A DNA stretch of 64,000 nt from Treponema_B putidum (GTDB taxonomy: Bacteria; Spirochaetota; Spirochaetia; Treponematales; Treponemataceae), in NCBI RefSeq assembly GCF_007830595.1, contig NZ_VLLD01000001.1; one strand, written 5' to 3'. The notes below the pieces were generated by a model that ran no database searches, had not been told where the DNA came from, and was given only the letters and a program-made list of their open reading frames with translations. Positions 15,944 through 24,499 of this stretch are shown piece by piece; the stretch's first letter is position 1, and every line of letters begins with the position of its first letter. The position numbers were made by a program, and so were the translations under genes.

Positions 15944-17688
15944 TGAAAGAACTTATAAGAAAATTTACAATGGGGCATCCCAAACAAATGACGGAACCGG
16001 TGATATGGTATTTTTTGGAAGGCTTCACCGTCGGTTTTCCGGCAGTAGCGGTTTATTTTGCAATTAATCTTTTTATTACATATTTTAATAATCCTGCAAT
16101 CATCTTTGATAAGGGATATTGGAATATAGCCCTCTGGCTTGCAGGTTTTTTCCTTTTGCAGTTGACGGTCAGTACGGTTACCTTTTTAAAAACCTTTCTT
16201 CCCGGTGCCCGTAACTCTGCACAGAACAAAAAAGACTTTATTCAAAAAATAAAAAGATTACCGCTCGGTTTTTTTTCTAAAACCCGTTCCGGAGAACTTA
16301 TCAATACATTTACCGGAGATTTTTTAGCGATTGAGCAGGGTATGGTCGGCACTTTTACGGGATTGTTCGGTGTTGTTTTTTCCTGCATCTTAACATCGGT
16401 TTTTATGTTTTGGTTTAATTGGAAAATGGCGCTTGCCTTTTATATTGCACTCCCGATTTCCGCAATTATTATTTTAATTTCTTTTAAGGTATTGGGAAAC
16501 TTAATTGTAAGCTCAAGAACGGCAAAAGATAATACTGCAGAAGCGCTCAATGAATATCTTTCCGGTATGAAAATTCTTAGGAGCTACAATCAAATAGGAA
16601 AGGGTTTTTCCAAACTTGAAGATGCCTACAAAAACCTAAAAGATATCAGCATAAGGGGAGAAACATTGGGCGGCTCCTTTTTAGGTTTTGCCTTAACATT
16701 TGCACGGGCAGGGCTTCCGCTTATGTGTTTTGCCGGAACCTATCTTATTGTCGGCGGCGAAATAGGCTTAACCGAATTTTTAAGTATCATTATTATCGGC
16801 ACCAAAATCATAAGTCCGCTTCTTACATGGATTCGGTACACCGCCATTCTTAGAATGCAGTATGTCAGTGCAACAAGAATCGACAATGTTATGAGGAAAA
16901 AAGAATTAGGCGGTGAAAAATCAATAGAAATAAAAGATTTGGGCGATATTGAGTTTGAACATACGGGTTTTTCATATTTACAAGGGAAAAATGTTATTGA
17001 TGATATATCCTGCATTTTTAAGAAAAACTCTCTTACCGCCATTGTGGGGCCGAGCGGCGGAGGAAAATCCACCATATTAAAACTTATCGCACAGTTTTGG
17101 GATGTAAACTCAGGAAGTATAAAAATCGGCGGTGTTTCACTCAATGAAATAAATCCCGATCACTGGCTTAAACATATTTCAATGGTACTGCAAGAGGTCT
17201 ATCTTTTCCATGACACCATAAGAGAAAACATTATGTTCGGAAACAAAAACGCAACGGAAGAAGATATGATTCGCGCTTCCAAACTAGCAGGCTGTCATGA
17301 GTTTATAGAAAAACTGCCTGAAGGATATAACACCATTGTAGGTGAAGGCGGTTCTACCTTATCGGGCGGTGAAAAGCAAAGGATTTCAATTGCCAGAGCA
17401 ATTCTTAAAAACGCACCGATTTTATTACTTGATGAACCTACAGCGAGCTTAGACTCAAAAAATGAAGTATTGGTTCAAAAGGCCATATCAAACTTGGTTA
17501 AAGATAAAACCGTCATCATGATTGCCCATCGCTTAAAAACCATAAAGAACGCTGACAAGATTATCGTTTTGGATAAGGGCCGCATTGTGGAAGAAGGCAG
17601 ACACTCCGAATTGCTGGAGAAGCAAGGACTGTACGCACGGCTGTGGCATTTACAAAATAAATCAAAAGAATGGAAGATTTCATTATAG
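15943..17688 (+). CDS. ABC half-transporter (exporter fold, YbtQ/IrtB-like), second of pair
   Basis: A 581-residue partner of the preceding gene, with membrane domain 1-320 and ATPase domain 330-581. Motifs: V-G-P-S-G-G-G-K-S-T (Walker A), L-S-G-G-E-K-Q-R-I (signature), I-L-L-L-D-E-P-T-A-S-L-D (Walker B) and I-A-H-R-L (H-loop). G-G-F-type L-P-L-G-F-F-S-K-x-x-S-G at about 106-118 is shared with the partner and with the decayed ABC gene at 23387. The adenine of the upstream TAA overlaps its ATG. Confidence 0.88.
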   Translation: MKELIRKFTMGHPKQMTEPVIWYFLEGFTVGFPAVAVYFAINLFITYFNNPAIIFDKGYWNIALWLAGFFLLQLTVSTVTFLKTFLPGARNSAQNKKDFIQKIKRLPLGFFSKTRSGELINTFTGDFLAIEQGMVGTFTGLFGVVFSCILTSVFMFWFNWKMALAFYIALPISAIIILISFKVLGNLIVSSRTAKDNTAEALNEYLSGMKILRSYNQIGKGFSKLEDAYKNLKDISIRGETLGGSFLGFALTFARAGLPLMCFAGTYLIVGGEIGLTEFLSIIIIGTKIISPLLTWIRYTAILRMQYVSATRIDNVMRKKELGGEKSIEIKDLGDIEFEHTGFSYLQGKNVIDDISCIFKKNSLTAIVGPSGGGKSTILKLIAQFWDVNSGSIKIGGVSLNEINPDHWLKHISMVLQEVYLFHDTIRENIMFGNKNATEEDMIRASKLAGCHEFIEKLPEGYNTIVGEGGSTLSGGEKQRISIARAILKNAPILLLDEPTASLDSKNEVLVQKAISNLVKDKTVIMIAHRLKTIKNADKIIVLDKGRIVEEGRHSELLEKQGLYARLWHLQNKSKEWKISL

Positions 17689-17707
17689 AGCTTCGGGAGG
17701 AATACAA

Positions 17708-18307
17708 ATGAATAAGAAAATCGGATTAAAGGATATTGTCCTTATTACATTGCTTACCGCCATTATGATCGGCATACAAACGGTAGTATTAATGCCGTTT
17801 ATAACAAATCTAAAATTTGTTATTTGGTTTGTAGGCGGAATCGATGGGGTATTGTGCGGCATCATTTATTGTTTGATGATAGCAAAGGCTCCTAAATTGG
17901 GAACGGCTTTTATATTCTCGTTTATTTTTGCCGTGTACTATTTTTTTGTAAATAGTATGATTATTATCAGTGCAATGATAGCCGGTGCAGGCTTGGTTAT
18001 GGAACTTATCCTGTGGAACAACGGCTATAAGAATAAAATAAAAGCAACTATTGCATATGTACTGTTCGGTTTGACGATAATGCTGGCTCCCAATGTGCTT
18101 ATTTTTTTGCAAAAAGATGCGATGATTGCAGGATTACAGGCAAATGGATTGACACAAGAATATATTGATTCGATATTCGCAGTTTATAGTGCTGAAAATA
18201 TAGGCATCGGTATGCTTCTTACTGCTATCGGCTCCATTGCGGGTACGCAAATCGGGTATCGAGCATTGAATAGATATTTTATTTCCGGCGGAATGGTAGA
18301 AAAATAA
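17708..18307 (+). CDS. ECF transporter S component, Trep_Strep/MptD family
   Basis: A 199-residue, very hydrophobic protein with five to six helices, a typical N-terminal K-D-I-V-L-I-T-L-L-T-A and a basic C-terminal tail (G-Y-R-A-L-N-R-Y-F). This fits the Trep_Strep family, first noted as a multi-copy family in T. denticola and now classed as putative ECF S components that bind the substrate. GGGAGG lies seven bases before the ATG; a longer frame starting upstream is rejected. It is followed directly by T and ATPase components. The ligand is not known. Confidence 0.85.
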   Translation: MNKKIGLKDIVLITLLTAIMIGIQTVVLMPFITNLKFVIWFVGGIDGVLCGIIYCLMIAKAPKLGTAFIFSFIFAVYYFFVNSMIIISAMIAGAGLVMELILWNNGYKNKIKATIAYVLFGLTIMLAPNVLIFLQKDAMIAGLQANGLTQEYIDSIFAVYSAENIGIGMLLTAIGSIAGTQIGYRALNRYFISGGMVEK

Positions 18308-18310
18308 GGT

Positions 18311-19027
18311 ATGCCGGCAGAAAACAAAAAATATATTCCCGATATAAGAGTAAACCTCTTTCTTGCCGTTGCCGGCAGTATAGCCGTTTTGACATATAAA
18401 AATGAAATTACTTTTATAGCAGCGTTTGCTGTTTCCATAGTTTTTATTTTAGTTCAAAGAGAATACAAAAAGGCATTCACCTTTGTTTTAATTTTTTTGC
18501 TGCTCTTTTTGTTTTCTCACCTTACGGTCGGAATAACAAAACTTCAAACTTTATGGCTATTCGCAGCCGTTACAAGGCATCTTTTAATCCCGCTTTCTCT
18601 TGTGTCGGGAATTTCGGATAGACCTCCGGGAATGCTTCTCGAAGTTTTTCATCGGCTGCATTTACCGAAAGGGTTCGGTATTTCAGTTATTGTGTTATTA
18701 CGATTTTTACCCACGATTAAGTATGAATTAAAAGCGATACGGGGTGCCTTAAAGTTTAGAGGAGTAGGAATATCGCTATTAAACACGATTTTTCACTTAC
18801 CAAAAAATTTTTATTTAACATTGATACCACTGCTTATCAGAACCGTGCGTATTTCGGATGAAATAACAGCGGCAGCACTTACTCGCGGAATTGAGGTGAA
18901 CAATGCTATTGTCAGTTTTTCGGAAGTTCGGTGGACAAAAAAGGATAGCGTTGCATTGGTAATGTTATTAGCCGGTTTTATCTGCCTAAAAATTATAGAA
19001 ATAAAATGGGGTTGGAAATGGCGGTAG
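18311..19027 (+). CDS. ECF transporter T component (EcfT/CbiQ-like)
   Basis: A 238-residue integral membrane protein. Two Ala-Arg-Gly-type coupling motifs expected of EcfT are visible: A-I-R-G-A-L-K-F-R-G near 145 and A-A-A-L-T-R-G-I-E near 200. These helices contact the two ATPases. The gene starts three bases after the S-component stop and overlaps the ATPase gene by 10-22 bases, so S, T and A are translationally coupled. Confidence 0.87.
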   Translation: MPAENKKYIPDIRVNLFLAVAGSIAVLTYKNEITFIAAFAVSIVFILVQREYKKAFTFVLIFLLLFLFSHLTVGITKLQTLWLFAAVTRHLLIPLSLVSGISDRPPGMLLEVFHRLHLPKGFGISVIVLLRFLPTIKYELKAIRGALKFRGVGISLLNTIFHLPKNFYLTLIPLLIRTVRISDEITAAALTRGIEVNNAIVSFSEVRWTKKDSVALVMLLAGFICLKIIEIKWGWKWR

Positions 19028-20442
19028 AACTGCAAAATTATTCTTTTTCCTATGACGGTAGAACACAGATTTTGAATAATATAAATATAAAAGTCAATCA
19101 AGGTGAGTTTGTTGTCATTACCGGTCTTTCAGGCGGCGGAAAAACGACCCTTATACGTGTATTAAACGGACTGTGCCCGCATTTTTATTCCGGTACGGTA
19201 CATGGAAGATATGAGTTATATGGTAAAGATGCCAAGAATATGAGCATTGGTGAGCTTTCAAAATATTGGGGCTCTGTGTTTCAAGATCCGCGAAGTCAAT
19301 TTTTAGCAAGAAAAGTGAAAGATGAATTAGTCATTGCTATGGAAAATGCTTGTGAAGATAGGGTTTTGATGAAGAATAAGCTTGAAGAAGCCGCAAGGGA
19401 GCTCGAAATAGAAAAGATTTTAGATACTGATATGATGTATCTTTCAAGCGGAGAAAAGCAAAAAGTTGCAATAGGTTCCGTATTTTGTACACAACCTAAA
19501 GGCTTTGTGTTAGATGAACCCTCGGCGAATTTAGATGGTGCGGCGACAAGCGGATTAGCCGAATTTTTAAAAAGAGTCAAAGAAAAAGGCTGTACGGTTG
19601 TTATTTCCGAACACCGTTTACATTATTTAAAAAAATTAATAGATCGCTTAATTATAATGAAAGACGGACAAATTATAAAAGACATTTCAAAGCATGAAAT
19701 ACATTCTTTAAATAATTTTGATTTGAGAAACCTTGGACTGAGGCAATTTAATTTACCTAAAATAAATGTAGATAAAAAGGTTAATGGGGATAATTCTTTC
19801 GCTGCTTGCAAAGGGATTGTTTATATAAAAAATTGTTATCGCATATTAGAAACTGTTGACCTCAATTTAGAAAGCGGAAAGGTTCATGTTATTGTAGGAG
19901 AAAACGGAGCGGGGAAAAGCAGTCTTTGCAAAATCATTACCGGTTTATACAAGCAAACGGAAGGCGGTATGTATATCGATACGGCACCGGTAAAGAAAAA
20001 AGAGCGATTACAAAGAACCTTTTTTGTAGGACAGGACATAGATTATCAGCTATACGGTTACTCCATAAGAAACGAATTTCAAATCGGAAATAAAAGGCTT
20101 ACCGATGAAAAAATAAAAGCCTGCCTTGATGAACTACATTTAAAAATTTCCCTTGATACAAATCCTCAGGTTCTTTCAGGAGGGCAAAAACGAAGATTGC
20201 TTATTGGAATAGCTTATCTGAGCGGACGGGATATTATTGTCTTTGATGAGCCTACCAGCGGGCTTGATGGGTTCCATATGAAAATCATTGCTGATTTGTT
20301 CCGGTATCTTGCAGAAAAAGGAAAAACTATTATTGTTATCACACATGACATCGAGTTTACCGCAGAAGCCGCTGATACCATTATATACATGAGTAAGGGG
20401 AAAATACAGTATCATAAATATATTACGAATGAAAATCGATGA
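19006..20442 (+). CDS. ECF transporter ATPase with two fused ATP-binding domains (EcfA-EcfA')
   Basis: A 478-residue duplicated ATPase. Domain 1 (about 5-225): G-L-S-G-G-G-K-T-T Walker A, L-S-S-G-E-K-Q-K-V signature, F-V-L-D-E-P-S Walker B. Domain 2 (about 265-478): G-E-N-G-A-G-K-S-S, L-S-G-G-Q-K-R-R-L, I-V-F-D-E-P-T-S-G-L-D. It energises the S and T components upstream. An internal ATG at 19018 is an equally possible start. A strong promoter for the next gene lies after its stop. Confidence 0.88.
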   Translation: MGLEMAVELQNYSFSYDGRTQILNNINIKVNQGEFVVITGLSGGGKTTLIRVLNGLCPHFYSGTVHGRYELYGKDAKNMSIGELSKYWGSVFQDPRSQFLARKVKDELVIAMENACEDRVLMKNKLEEAARELEIEKILDTDMMYLSSGEKQKVAIGSVFCTQPKGFVLDEPSANLDGAATSGLAEFLKRVKEKGCTVVISEHRLHYLKKLIDRLIIMKDGQIIKDISKHEIHSLNNFDLRNLGLRQFNLPKINVDKKVNGDNSFAACKGIVYIKNCYRILETVDLNLESGKVHVIVGENGAGKSSLCKIITGLYKQTEGGMYIDTAPVKKKERLQRTFFVGQDIDYQLYGYSIRNEFQIGNKRLTDEKIKACLDELHLKISLDTNPQVLSGGQKRRLLIGIAYLSGRDIIVFDEPTSGLDGFHMKIIADLFRYLAEKGKTIIVITHDIEFTAEAADTIIYMSKGKIQYHKYITNENR

Positions 20443-20502
20443 TGTAAGTATGTTCAACTTGCAAAGTGCTTTAAGTTTTCATGCGGACGATAAAACCTCG
20501 TC

Positions 20503-20531
20503 TTGACAGATATATGTTTTGAATATATAGT
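20503..20531 (+). promoter_or_regulatory. Promoter of GNAT gene, start codon close to the -10
   Basis: TTGACA at 20503-20508 and TATAGT at 20526-20531 with a 17-base spacer. The ATG at 20540 is only eight bases beyond the -10 and no Shine-Dalgarno is seen, so the mRNA may be leaderless. Confidence 0.5.
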
Positions 20532-20539
20532 AAGATTCG

Positions 20540-20971
20540 ATGATTAACTTAAGAACAATTGATGAGAATAATTTTCAAGCATGTATAAATTTAAAAGCAA
20601 CCGTTGATAAAGATGAATTTGTGGATTCGGTTGTATATTCACTTGCTGAAGCTTGGTTATATAAAAATGATAGTAAACCTTTTGCCGTTTATAATGATGA
20701 TCAAGTTATCGGCTTCGTTTCTTTGTATGTCGGTGAAGGGCATTATCAAATAATAAATTTCTTGATTGACGATACATTTCAAAATAAAGGTTACGGTAAA
20801 GATGCTGCAATCTTGTGTATTGAATATTTAAAATCGGTCTTTAATGCAAAAACAATTTCGGTGCCTGTTTATGTTGAAAACCTTAAAGCTCAAAAGTTTT
20901 GGGAAAAATTAGGTTTTTATATTTCAGATAATATCGAAAACGGTTATATTTTTATGAGGATGAATTTATAA
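20540..20971 (+). CDS. GNAT family N-acetyltransferase
   Basis: A 143-residue GNAT enzyme. Motif A is at about 76-92 (F-L-I-D-D-T-F-Q-N-K-G-Y-G-K-D-A-A), and a later N-L-K-A-Q-K-F-W-E-K-L-G-F segment at about 114-126 supplies motif B. It resembles the SpeG/diamine-acetyltransferase type in this C-terminal motif, but the substrate is not certain. Monocistronic and AT-rich. Confidence 0.82.
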   Translation: MINLRTIDENNFQACINLKATVDKDEFVDSVVYSLAEAWLYKNDSKPFAVYNDDQVIGFVSLYVGEGHYQIINFLIDDTFQNKGYGKDAAILCIEYLKSVFNAKTISVPVYVENLKAQKFWEKLGFYISDNIENGYIFMRMNL

Positions 20972-21059
20972 AAAAATGATTAAGCTTTTTTAAGATGTTC
21001 TAATAGTTTTACTTTCATATCATATAATTCTTCTGATGTAGGATAGATAAAAATATTTA
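20972..21059 (-). pseudogene. Gene-tail fragment of unknown family
   Basis: On the minus strand an open stretch encodes I-F-I-Y-P-T-S-E-E-L-Y-D-M-K-V-K-L-L-E-H then a stop near 20981. It has no start and continues into the stop of the DJ-1-like gene. It reads like the end of a protein that has lost the rest. Low confidence. Confidence 0.3.
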
Positions 21060-21629
21060 CTACAATCCAAAAGTTTTGGGCGCTATGTCAAGGTCAAGCA
21101 TTTTACAAAATTGAAGTCCAAACTTTATAAAATTAAATGCAATAGAAGTAACTATTTTATCTGTTATAATATATCCATCTTCTACAGGATTTTTTATACA
21201 ATCGTCCCACCCTTTCATTTTGTCAAGCTCTTCGGCTGTAAATCCTTCTTCAAATAAGTCTTCTTTATTCACTCCTGCCATAAATGGTTTTCCGTTAAGT
21301 AAGTCGGCCTTTACGAGTAAGATAGGTGCAATTGATATTGCTCCAATTATTTTATTTTTAAATTTTTTTATGAAGTTTAAAATATCTTTATCTTCTATTG
21401 CAGATCTGATATCAGTTGCACCGGGTAATAGAAGACTGTCATATTCATCAATAATTATTTCATCAATTGATTTATCCGGGGATACAGTTAAACCTTCTTC
21501 GCTTTTAAATAAATCTTTCCGCTTGGCGAATACTACTATTTCTTTATTTTTTAAAGCTAAACCTTCAAGAGCAACACTAATTTCAAAGTTGCAATATGAT
21601 TCATAAATCAATACAGCCGTTTTTTTCAT
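21060..21629 (-). CDS. DJ-1/PfpI family protein
   Basis: A 189-residue class I glutamine amidotransferase-like protein of the DJ-1/ThiJ group. It shows an early E-x-x-V-A-L-E-G motif, then L-L-L-P-G-A-T-D-I-R near 68-77 for the Gly-rich turn. At the nucleophile elbow the usual A-(I/A)-C-x-(G/A-P) is replaced by A-I-S-I-A-P near 98-103, so Ser replaces the reactive Cys. Function is not known, and this substitution argues against a Cys-dependent deglycase or protease role. GGGAG precedes the ATG. Confidence 0.8.
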   Translation of the reverse strand: MKKTAVLIYESYCNFEISVALEGLALKNKEIVVFAKRKDLFKSEEGLTVSPDKSIDEIIIDEYDSLLLPGATDIRSAIEDKDILNFIKKFKNKIIGAISIAPILLVKADLLNGKPFMAGVNKEDLFEEGFTAEELDKMKGWDDCIKNPVEDGYIITDKIVTSIAFNFIKFGLQFCKMLDLDIAPKTFGL

Positions 21630-21740
21630 TTATTTTCTCCCATAATGCGATGTTTGCCGAAAGGCAAACTCGGCAGATAAACAGAGGGGCACCATTTTTG
21701 TCGAACTGTTTATCATACCTCCTTTATAAATTATCATATC

Positions 21741-22118
21741 TTATTTAATTGCAGTTCCTATTTTCATATCAAGTCTCCATTGAGGAGGCTTGCCGTCATC
21801 TCCCCAATATTCATCCATTGAAACAATCTTATCATCTTCAATTTTTATAAAGGATGTTGCGTGAACAGATGTATCGTTGCCGAATACTTTTACGGCAGTA
21901 ATGATTAGATTCTCTATTTTTTGGATCCTCTCAACTTCCGCTTCCCATTTGCCGGGATATTCGCAATTAGCTTTGATAAATTCTTCTAAAGTAAATTGCT
22001 CATTTGTATTATGCCATCTGATAGTTGCGGTTTTATTAAAATAAGAGCGTATCTTTTCGGCATCTTGTTCCGCAATTGCTTTCCAAAATTTTTTTATATC
22101 CAAATGTGTTTTCTCCAC
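21741..22118 (-). CDS. NTF2/SnoaL-like domain protein
   Basis: A 125-residue alpha+beta cone protein: K-K-F-W-K-A-I-A-E-Q-D-A-E at the start, Y-F-N-K-T-A-T-I-R-W-H-N-T-N-E in the first strands and I-V-S-M-D-E-Y-W-G-D-D-G near the end. This is the pattern of stand-alone SnoaL/ketosteroid-isomerase-like proteins. The start is GTG at 22118, or TTG at 22103, which is better spaced from GGAG. The upstream 170 bases are a broken thioesterase fragment, so its promoter may have been replaced. Confidence 0.75.
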   Translation of the reverse strand: MEKTHLDIKKFWKAIAEQDAEKIRSYFNKTATIRWHNTNEQFTLEEFIKANCEYPGKWEAEVERIQKIENLIITAVKVFGNDTSVHATSFIKIEDDKIVSMDEYWGDDGKPPQWRLDMKIGTAIK

Positions 22119-22125
22119 AATAGTT

Positions 22126-22298
22126 ACTGTATCTTTTCATTTGCTTTTTTTGAAATTTTTCATTGTTGTCTATAAAGCGTTCATGAGTTCCTTCTACGAT
22201 TAAGCCTATTTTGTCATAAACCTTTACCGAAAAGATACGTTTTTTCCATTCTATGTCTGTAAGTTCACTTTTACAATATACCTTAACATTGCCTATAT
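22126..22298 (-). pseudogene. Fluoroacetyl-CoA-type (FlK) hotdog thioesterase fragment
   Basis: On the minus strand an open stretch reads G-N-V-K-V-Y-C-K-S-E-L-T-D-I-E, then I-F-S-V-K-V-Y-D-K-I-G-L-I, then E-G-T-H-E-R-F-I. The E-G-T-H-x-R motif is typical of FlK-like hotdog thioesterases, which carry a catalytic His there. The N-terminal half is absent and the frame runs out of phase into the SnoaL-like gene, so it is a relic. Its 5' break coincides with the stop codon of the ORF6N gene. Confidence 0.6.
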
Positions 22299-23291
22299 CT
22301 TTAATATCGGATTTAATAATAACTCATCAAACATCGGATGATAAAGTACTGTATCATCAAGCTTCAAAATACTTGTAATTTTATTACCTGCATCTTTTGA
22401 AGAACCTCCGCAATGATATATTGCTTCATTTTTTGTGTTATAATCTATTGCAATATATCTATCATGATATTTACCCTTTGTCTTTTGAAAGGAAAGAGAA
22501 ATATTAGGATACTCAATTTTAAAATCCTTTAAAATTGAAGCAGTCAACATAGTACGATGTTTAATATTATCAGTAAAAATTTTGATAGTGATATTTTCCT
22601 TTGTTTCTCTTAATAATTCTAAAGTTTTTAATCCTATGTAGTTATCTACTACGTAAACAGTATGCTTAGCCGATTTATATATTTTTTGATAGGCTATATC
22701 AGCTTCTATTTTCTTTCCATCCATAATCAAAAAGTGTTTATAGGTATCGGGATCAATAAAATTATCCATGACCTTTTTTAACTCTTCTTTCGTAGCCATT
22801 TGTGATTTTATTTCAGATATATTTTTAGTGTTTTGGTTTGTTTGTATTGCTATTTGTGCCAGTTCCTTAGAGTTTATAAAATCTTGGTTTTCAATTAGAT
22901 AGTCTTTCATTTGCTTAAACATTCTTATTAAAGCCTTGCTTTGCTTTATTGCAAGATCTCCTTTTAATACTGTCATAAGCATATAAATACCTTGTTCCGT
23001 AAAGGCATAAGGATTATATTTGATATTGCTTCCTCTTCCCCTTATTTTGTTCAAGGTCGCAAAATGCGACCTTGAAAGTATCTGTACTTCTTCATCGGTT
23101 AATTGAAACATGAAATCATCTTCGAATTTCTCGATATTTCTTTTGACTTGCTCATTAAACCTTTTTGTTTCATATCCATATATTTCAGCAAGGTGGAAGT
23201 CAAGCATGACCTTTTGTCCTCGTATAGTGTAAATTTTTTCTTTAATTATTTTTTGATTTACTACAATCGGTTCTTTTTGTAATTTTGCCAT
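22293..23291 (-). CDS. ORF6N domain protein with C-terminal PLD-like domain
   Basis: A 332-residue protein. The N-terminal ORF6N domain (about 15-105) shows T-I-R-G-Q-K-V-M-L-D-F-H-L-A-E-I-Y-G and a F-T-E-Q-G-I-Y-M-L motif typical of phage and mobile-element DNA-binding proteins. A linker helix is followed by a C-terminal domain (about 195-332) with H-D-R-Y-x3-D near 268-275, an HxKx4D-like half-motif (Lys replaced by Arg) of the phospholipase D/nuclease superfamily, and G-G-S-S-K-D-A-G. Two copies would form one active site by dimerisation. Defence or phage-related function is likely; the exact role is unknown. Confidence 0.8.
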   Translation of the reverse strand: MAKLQKEPIVVNQKIIKEKIYTIRGQKVMLDFHLAEIYGYETKRFNEQVKRNIEKFEDDFMFQLTDEEVQILSRSHFATLNKIRGRGSNIKYNPYAFTEQGIYMLMTVLKGDLAIKQSKALIRMFKQMKDYLIENQDFINSKELAQIAIQTNQNTKNISEIKSQMATKEELKKVMDNFIDPDTYKHFLIMDGKKIEADIAYQKIYKSAKHTVYVVDNYIGLKTLELLRETKENITIKIFTDNIKHRTMLTASILKDFKIEYPNISLSFQKTKGKYHDRYIAIDYNTKNEAIYHCGGSSKDAGNKITSILKLDDTVLYHPMFDELLLNPILKI

Positions 23292-23386
23292 ATTAACATC
23301 CTATAAATTATAGATAAATAGTGAGGTCGAATTTATGTCAAACTGTTTATAATATCCTCTTTATTTGGTATTTTATATTATAAGTT

Positions 23387-23892
23387 TTAATTTTTCAAGC
23401 AGTTGAGAGTTCCCAATCCTTTATAAATTCCATTTATAATCCAAAGCATGATTATTCCTGTCAGTTTAATATTAATGATACTGAGCCAAATAATCATCGC
23501 TGCCGGTATAATTAGATTTGCCGTCATTTCCGGTAATAAATGTGCTGGAGTTTTTATCAAAATATCCCATGGGTACTCTAATAAATTTATCGCAAACTGC
23601 ACATCTTATATCTTTTAGTGTTAAATATGCTGCCTTGTGTGATATGAGCGTGGAAAAATTTAAAAAAATCACATTTGCTGTTTTGCATATTATTACTAAG
23701 ACTAAAGTAATCAATGTATTTTTATCGCTTGCTCCTCTAAAGATATGGCTGCTATTATGCCTATAAAAGAATAAGATAATAATTCACATAACACGGAAAA
23801 TGAACTTAATAAAACCGATAATATTTTTTCTTATACGGTTTTATAAACTCTTTCATCTCTTTAAAAAAGCTGTAATTTTTTTCAGATTTCAT
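23387..23892 (-). pseudogene. Exporter-fold ABC transporter membrane domain, decayed
   Basis: Read across at least three frameshifts from the ATG at 23892, the minus strand spells the start of an ABC half-transporter: an N-terminal E-M-K-E-F-I-K-P-Y segment, then a helix pair, then A-Y-L-T-L-K-D-I-R...P-M-G-Y-F-D-K-N-S-S, and H-L-L-P-E-M-T-A-N-L-I-I-P. These match the L-P-L-G-F-F region and third helix of the intact pair at 14156-17688. The ATPase domain is gone. It lies directly behind the second S component, so an ABC gene once followed that operon. Confidence 0.7.
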
Positions 23893-23906
23893 TTTTTTAC
23901 TCTTTA

Positions 23907-24485
23907 CTAATCAATAGATTTTTCTAAAATATGTTTTCTTACTATTTTTTGTCCTATATAAGCTCCGATTATTGCAGAAAAAATTACTAAAATTAATAAA
24001 ATCAGTGCACCCCATGAGGAAATTAATTTTCCTGCTTTTGTAATATTTCCTATCAGTTCTTGTTCGTTCATCTTATCCAGAGTCTTATTTAATGCAATTG
24101 TATAAGGATAAATTACACTCCCTATAGATGCAAGTGCTTGTTGAATTACATAGCTTATTCCGATATACTTTAAATTTCCATATCCTTTTTTATAGAGTAA
24201 TAATTCGGCTATTAAACCGGAGAGGATAAACATTAAAATATAAGGCGGATAAAATGAAATAATGCCTTGAATAAAAGAATAGATTATAAATGCTCCTCTT
24301 TTTTTTACCTTTACTCCAATAACATAAAAAACTACTCCTTGTAATAGGGAGTATAGTACGGGCGTTAAAAGAATGGTGATTGGTGTCGCATACATAAATG
24401 TACCCAATGAAAATATCAAAATATTGCATAATGATAATAATGTAACTGTGATAACGTCCTTTACTTTTAATTTGCCGTTGTTCAT
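23907..24485 (-). CDS. ECF transporter S component, Trep_Strep/MptD family (second copy)
   Basis: A 192-residue hydrophobic protein of the same family as 17708-18307: V-K-D-V-I-T-V-T-L-L-S-L at the start, five to six helices, and a basic tail I-G-Q-K-I-V-R-K-H-I. GGAG precedes the ATG by six bases. It follows the fused ATPase-ATPase-T gene with a 14-base gap and is presumably the substrate-binding subunit for it. The ligand is not known. Confidence 0.83.
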   Translation of the reverse strand: MNNGKLKVKDVITVTLLSLCNILIFSLGTFMYATPITILLTPVLYSLLQGVVFYVIGVKVKKRGAFIIYSFIQGIISFYPPYILMFILSGLIAELLLYKKGYGNLKYIGISYVIQQALASIGSVIYPYTIALNKTLDKMNEQELIGNITKAGKLISSWGALILLILVIFSAIIGAYIGQKIVRKHILEKSID

Positions 24486-24499
24486 CTTGAATCTCCTTT

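Noticed and set aside
17585..17707. N-terminal extension of the first S component
   Set aside because: It overlaps the ABC gene in another frame, while a good ribosome site precedes the ATG at 17708.
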